NCBI GenBank assembly: GCA_035764725.1
Contig: DASTYT010000027.1
Location: 1-37,160, forward strand
Direction: 5' to 3'
Length of the DNA: 37,160 bases
Origin: Candidatus Methylomirabilota bacterium
GTDB lineage: Bacteria; Methylomirabilota; Methylomirabilia; Rokubacteriales; CSP1-6
Below the pieces are notes generated by a model that searched no databases, was not told the DNA's origin, and saw only the letters and a list, made by a program, of their open reading frames with translations. The position numbers and the translations under genes were made by a program. Positions 33,740 to 37,160 of the stretch are shown here, one piece after another (within the stretch, counting starts at the first letter, position 1; every line of letters starts with the position of its first letter).

Positions 33740-34437
33740 CCCTTTCGTACATTTCTCCCGCGCCCCGTCTTCGCGGAGGCCCCCGCCGGCAAGGTCTTGC
33801 CGGGCCAGGGGCAGAGCGCTCGAACTCCACATTCCGGGCACTTGGGGGCCCGCGCATGGCAGGTCCGCCGCCCATGCCAGATCAGGAGGTGGCTCGCATG
33901 CGTCCACTTGGCGCGGGGAATCAGAGCGCAGAGATCGTCGTGGATGTCGTCGGCCTCGGTCTTCCGCGTGAGCCCGAGGCGCTGGGACACCCGGGTGACG
34001 TGGGTGTCCACCGGGAAGGCCGGGATCCCGAAGGCGTTGCCAAGGACCACGCTGGCGGTCTTGCGGCCCACGCCGGGCAGGGCGACCAGGCCCTCGAGGG
34101 TCCGCGGGACTTCCCCGCCATGGCGCTCCACGAGGGCCTTCGCCATTCCGAGGATCGCGCGCGCCTTGGCCTTGTAGAAGCCGGTCGAGTAGATCTCACG
34201 CTCGAGCCGCGCCGGAGGGATCGCCGCCCAGTCCTTCGCGCTGCGATAGCGCGGGAACAGCTCCGCGGTCACGAGGTTCACGCGCTGATCGGTGCACTGG
34301 GCGGACAGAATGGTCGCCACGAGCAGCTCAAGCGGAGTGCTTGAGTCCAGCTCGATGCGGGCGTCGGGATACATGCGGCCGAGCAGGGTCAGGATGCGGG
34401 CGGCGCGTCCCTTGCGCGCCTCGGCGGATTCGGCCAT
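33736..34437 (-). CDS. nth: Endonuclease III (DNA glycosylase / AP lyase)
   Basis: Nth removes oxidised pyrimidines and cuts the abasic site in base excision repair. The 233-residue protein has the helix-hairpin-helix [14 protein letters not shown] with the catalytic Lys126, and Asp144 in [16 protein letters not shown] [4Fe-4S] cluster is bound by Cys193, Cys200, Cys203 and Cys209, which fit C-x6-C-x2-C-x5-C exactly. A basic tail of about 20 residues follows. The ATG at 34437 has AAAGGAGAGG upstream. It follows the glycosyltransferase gene by 14 bp, and its stop forms part of the rplM promoter. Confidence 0.97.
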   Translation of the reverse strand: MAESAEARKGRAARILTLLGRMYPDARIELDSSTPLELLVATILSAQCTDQRVNLVTAELFPRYRSAKDWAAIPPARLEREIYSTGFYKAKARAILGMAKALVERHGGEVPRTLEGLVALPGVGRKTASVVLGNAFGIPAFPVDTHVTRVSQRLGLTRKTEADDIHDDLCALIPRAKWTHASHLLIWHGRRTCHARAPKCPECGVRALCPWPGKTLPAGASAKTGRGRNVRKG

Positions 34438-34451
34438 GGACCTCTCCTTTC

Positions 34452-36644
34452 TCAGCCGGCCGGGCTCGTCGCGATCTCGAGCCGGCCGGGCACGATGCGA
34501 ATGGCGCCGAGGGTGACGGGCACCGGCAGCTTCCGGAGACGCGGCGTGGGATCGAGGTGCCGCACGATCCAGCGCACGAGCAGATCGGGGAGCGCCACCC
34601 CGCCGACGCGCACGTCGTCGATGATGAGCGCGAAGGGCGCCTCCTCGTGCCCCGGCCCGAACTGGAGCCGCGCGGCCAGCGACGGTCCGCGCCCGAAGCC
34701 CGTGGTGATCCGCGCCGCTCCGTCCCCCAGGGACAAGGTCGCGTGGCTCAGCCTCTTCTGCGCGCGCACGAACGCGAGGAGATCGGCTTCGTCCACCCGG
34801 AGCCGCTCGACGCGCAGGCGCTCGATGTCGAACACTTCCAGCCGGCCGGTCTCAGCGAGCCGGCCGGGATTCACCCGAACACCCGAGGCGATCAGCCGGG
34901 CCGACTGGACGCGCAGCGGCGCACGCCCACGCGCCAGCTCCCCCACCAGGGCGGAGTCGGCCTCGACGACCACGCGATCCACCTCGCCGCGCAGCAGGCG
35001 CTCCGCGCCGTACTCCACCTGGATCGTCAGTCCCTTCGGCTCGCGGACGAAGTCGGCGAGCCGCTCGGCGGCGGACGCCCGCAGCCGGGCCGCCAGCGTG
35101 TCCGCGCTCATGGTCGTGACCGGCGGAGGCCGCCGCACACGGACCATGCCGCGGCTGCCGTCGGGCAGCGGGAACTCGGCCGTGACGGGGTAGGCTGCGG
35201 CCAGCCACGGGTCGGTCTCGAAGTCGCGCATGATCCGGTTCGGCTTCTCGGAGGCGGCGTCGGGACCCTGATCGCCCGTCTTCAGAATGGCCACGTCGAC
35301 GCCGAACGGCGCGCCGTCCCAGGCCCGCTGGAAGCGAAGGGGCAGGCGGTCGCGCTCAGCCTCGTAGCGGAAGTTCGACACCGAGAAATAATTGTCGTTC
35401 GGCACCACCGCGACGCGCCCGCCTTCCGCGGGCGCGGGAGCCGGCAGCGCGCGCAGCACGGCCGCGAGCACGTCGCCGTGCCGCCAGTCGCGCCCGTTGG
35501 GCGGATCGGCCATGAGGAGCGGCACCAGGAACATCCGCGTCGGCGGCGAGGGTGGCAGCCCGAAGGCGGTCCCGGAGACCTGGAGCAGGCCCACGGCCAC
35601 GCAGGTCGTCGCCACGACGCGGCGGGCGCGGGGTCCCAGCGCCGCCAGCCCGGCGGCGGCGGCGAGCGTCACCGCGGGCACGAGAGGCAGCGCGTAGCGC
35701 AGATTCTTGTTCTGGATCGCGATGAAGATGGCCCACGGCATGAGCGCGGTCAACACGAGGGCCCGCGCGCGCGGCATGCGCCGTACCGCCCACACGCCCC
35801 ACACCGCCAGGAGCCCGGTGACGGCGCCGACCAGCGGCAAGAACACGCGCGGGTAGAAGACGAGGCCGGTCGAGGACATCGCCGGTGGCGACTCGACGGC
35901 CTGCTTGAAGGAGCGGTTGAGGATCTGCAGTGGCAGGCCGGCGAGCCGCGGCCCATACCACGGCCCCGCCACCAGCGCGCCCACGACGAGGGCGAGGGCA
36001 AGGCGCGCGAGACGCGCGCCGCGGTCCGGGGCGCGGACGGCGAGCCAGGCCGACCAGGCGAGCGCGGGCAAGAAATAGGCGGCGAAGGGGGGCTTGATAA
36101 GCATGCCGACGCCCAGCGCCAACCCCAGGACGAGGGACCACCCGACCGACGCGAACGCGTCCGCCCGCACGAGCACGTAGAGCGCGATCGCCACGATGGC
36201 GGCGAGCGGAAGGTCGAGCTGATAGCGCAGCAGCGAGAACACCACGAACGGCGCCGTGGCGAACATGATGGCGGCGATGAAACCTGCCTGGGCATCGAGC
36301 AGCCGGCGCCCAAGGCCCCAAACCGCCAGCGTGGCCGCGACGAGAAAGCCCCACATGGTGAGCTGGGCGGTGAGCGGCGTCACCGGCAGCACGAAGTAGG
36401 CGAGGCCCGTCGCGCACAGGACGACGGGCGGATAGAAGCTCGACTTCGCGATGATCTCGGCCACCCGATCGTGGCCCGGCTCGGCGAGGATGCGGTGGCA
36501 CTCCAGCGCGCGCTCGAGGTGGTTGGCGTGATCCCACTCGGGCGGGCGGCGGTCCACCGCTACCCACACCGTCACCACCCCGGCGAGGCCGGCGAGGAGC
36601 AGGGCGAGCAGGAGCCCGTGGCGCCGGGTTGCGGGGACAGCCAT
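34452..36644 (-). CDS. GT-C (ArnT/PMT-like) membrane glycosyltransferase fused to a DUF2993/LmeA-like domain
   Basis: This 730-residue protein has about 12 membrane segments between residues 10 and 362. The first periplasmic loop holds PPEWDHANHL with a likely catalytic Asp38, and the later loop QNKNLRYALPLVPA resembles that of GT39/GT83 enzymes, which use polyprenyl-phosphate sugars. A soluble region (about 400-510) follows. From about 535 to 727 lies a beta-rich domain with SGVRVNPGRL, DEADLLAFVR and a LDPTPRLRKLPVPV-type end, which resembles DUF2993/LmeA lipid-binding proteins; this match is by eye. Sugar and acceptor are unknown. The ATG at 36644 lies 18 bases after the HIT gene. Confidence 0.8.
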   Translation of the reverse strand: MAVPATRRHGLLLALLLAGLAGVVTVWVAVDRRPPEWDHANHLERALECHRILAEPGHDRVAEIIAKSSFYPPVVLCATGLAYFVLPVTPLTAQLTMWGFLVAATLAVWGLGRRLLDAQAGFIAAIMFATAPFVVFSLLRYQLDLPLAAIVAIALYVLVRADAFASVGWSLVLGLALGVGMLIKPPFAAYFLPALAWSAWLAVRAPDRGARLARLALALVVGALVAGPWYGPRLAGLPLQILNRSFKQAVESPPAMSSTGLVFYPRVFLPLVGAVTGLLAVWGVWAVRRMPRARALVLTALMPWAIFIAIQNKNLRYALPLVPAVTLAAAAGLAALGPRARRVVATTCVAVGLLQVSGTAFGLPPSPPTRMFLVPLLMADPPNGRDWRHGDVLAAVLRALPAPAPAEGGRVAVVPNDNYFSVSNFRYEAERDRLPLRFQRAWDGAPFGVDVAILKTGDQGPDAASEKPNRIMRDFETDPWLAAAYPVTAEFPLPDGSRGMVRVRRPPPVTTMSADTLAARLRASAAERLADFVREPKGLTIQVEYGAERLLRGEVDRVVVEADSALVGELARGRAPLRVQSARLIASGVRVNPGRLAETGRLEVFDIERLRVERLRVDEADLLAFVRAQKRLSHATLSLGDGAARITTGFGRGPSLAARLQFGPGHEEAPFALIIDDVRVGGVALPDLLVRWIVRHLDPTPRLRKLPVPVTLGAIRIVPGRLEIATSPAG

Positions 36645-36662
36645 GGCGCGGGGCGCCGCCGC

Positions 36663-37019
36663 TCAGCGCGGCGCGGCGAGGGCGCGGCGCAGGCTCTCGA
36701 TGCGGTCGGCCACCTGGTCCATGGGCAGCGGGGCCGCCTCGTGCTCCACTCGCCACACGGGCCAGCGTGGCTCGGGGTCCCCGGCGAGCCGGGGGATCAG
36801 GTGCCAGTGGGTGTGGGCGACCTGATTGCCCAGGAGCTCGTAGTTCATCTTCACCGGCTGATAGACGCGGGCCAGGGCCTGGGCAATCCGGTTCACGTCC
36901 TCGATCAGGCGCGCGCGCTCCACCGTGGACAGCTCGTAGCGGCAGGCGTCGAGCTCGGCGATGAAGAAATCGCCCTCGGCGGCCACGCGCTCGCAGAGCT
37001 CGCAGCCCGCCGGCGTCAT
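36663..37019 (-). CDS. HIT-family protein, apparently shortened in its middle
   Basis: HIT proteins hydrolyse or transfer nucleotides. The 118-residue protein has the triad motif HTHWHLIPR (His69, His71, His73), KMNYELLGNQVAH before it, and CELC (6-9) at the N-terminus. Compared with the family as I know it, the stretch between FFIAEL and the ELSTVERARLIEDV helix lacks about 35 residues, which normally form central strands with the GHxLVIPKxH-type segment. The frame is open throughout. Its ATG at 37019 overlaps the aminotransferase stop (ATGA). It may be active, reduced or a decaying gene; this is undecided. Confidence 0.82.
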   Translation of the reverse strand: MTPAGCELCERVAAEGDFFIAELDACRYELSTVERARLIEDVNRIAQALARVYQPVKMNYELLGNQVAHTHWHLIPRLAGDPEPRWPVWRVEHEAAPLPMDQVADRIESLRRALAAPR

Positions 37020-37160
37020 CGCGCCCGCTCCGCGAGGAAGCGCCCGAGGCGCGCCAGCCCTTCCTCGATGCGCTCGAGGGAATTGGCGTAAGCGAAGCGA
37101 AGATAGCCCTCGGCGTTCCGGCCGAAGTCCACGCCCGGCGTCACCGCCACGTGGGTCGCC
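37016..37160 (-). CDS. PLP-dependent class I/II aminotransferase, C-terminal end (cut by window edge)
   Basis: Only the last 48 codons are visible, ending with a TGA that overlaps the HIT gene start. The translation contains VAVTPGVDFGRNAEGYLRFAYAN, listed here in pieces as VAVTPGVDFG, GYLRFAYANS and LERIEEGLARL. This is the characteristic C-terminus of fold-type I aminotransferases: a P-G-x-x-F-G turn, then the conserved Arg of the substrate carboxylate site (LRFAYA), then a closing helix. Substrate cannot be told from this fragment. Confidence 0.85.
   Translation of the reverse strand, partial: ATHVAVTPGVDFGRNAEGYLRFAYANSLERIEEGLARLGRFLAERAR

Noticed and set aside
34341..37091. A 916-codon plus-strand open frame opposite nth, the glycosyltransferase and the HIT gene
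   Set aside because: It crosses three genes on the other strand and is a low-complexity Arg/His/Gly/Glu shadow frame.

Overview
The window is a GC-rich bacterial chromosome segment with every recognisable gene on the minus strand, so the text below reads from high to low coordinates. It holds 38 protein-coding genes, two of them cut by the window edges (the C-terminus of an aminotransferase at 37016-37160 and the N-terminus of purH at 1-638). I see no rRNA, tRNA, insertion sequence, prophage, CRISPR array or gap over about 165 bp. The separately transcribed small-type PurL with PurS and PurQ argues against a gamma- or betaproteobacterium. The GC-rich codon use, many GTG/TTG starts and the gene order would fit an uncultured lineage such as Methylomirabilota/Rokubacteria or a deltaproteobacterium-like group, but this is inference from content and memory, not a database match.

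Layout in transcription order. (1) 37160-33736: aminotransferase tail, a shortened HIT-family protein, a membrane GT-C glycosyltransferase with an extra C-terminal domain, and endonuclease III (nth). (2) 33682-21314: rplM-rpsI-argC-argJ-rpsB-tsf-pyrH-frr-uppS-cdsA-dxr-rseP-[2Fe-2S] ferredoxin-proS, led by a strong-looking promoter overlapping the nth stop codon and closed by a textbook intrinsic terminator after proS. (3) 21220-13012: rimP-nusA-ylxR-infB-ylxP-rbfA-nrnA-truB-ribF, a tightly overlapping transcription/translation-maturation operon. (4) 12849-9088: rpsO-pnp-M16 peptidase, with a probable promoter before rpsO. (5) 9086-1: the purine genes purB-purC-purS, then purQ-purL-purF-purM-purN-purH, with a probable second promoter between purS and purQ.

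Functionally, blocks 2-4 are the conserved bacterial growth core: ribosomal proteins, translation factors, nucleotide and lipid-carrier supply, isoprenoid and phospholipid synthesis, envelope stress proteolysis, NusA/IF2/RbfA/RimP, and RNA decay. Apart from the argC-argJ insertion, the added ferredoxin and nrnA, and the absence of polC and ylxQ, the order is close to the Bacillus subtilis rpsB-to-mlpA region as I remember it. Block 5 covers most steps from PRPP to IMP; purD and the purE/purK steps must lie elsewhere. Many junctions are 1-4 bp ATGA/GTGA/TAGTG-type overlaps, implying translational coupling.

Most of the window is ordinary housekeeping DNA and I did not find a clearly new system. 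The points most worth a second look are: the glycosyltransferase-C-terminal-domain fusion; the HIT protein that lacks the central part of its fold; a 26-bp imperfect duplication of the purH start that makes a 13-codon ORF linked by ATGA overlaps to both purN and purH; the terminator placed right at the predicted start of the rimP-nusA-infB transcript; and a perfect dyad overlapping the uppS start region.
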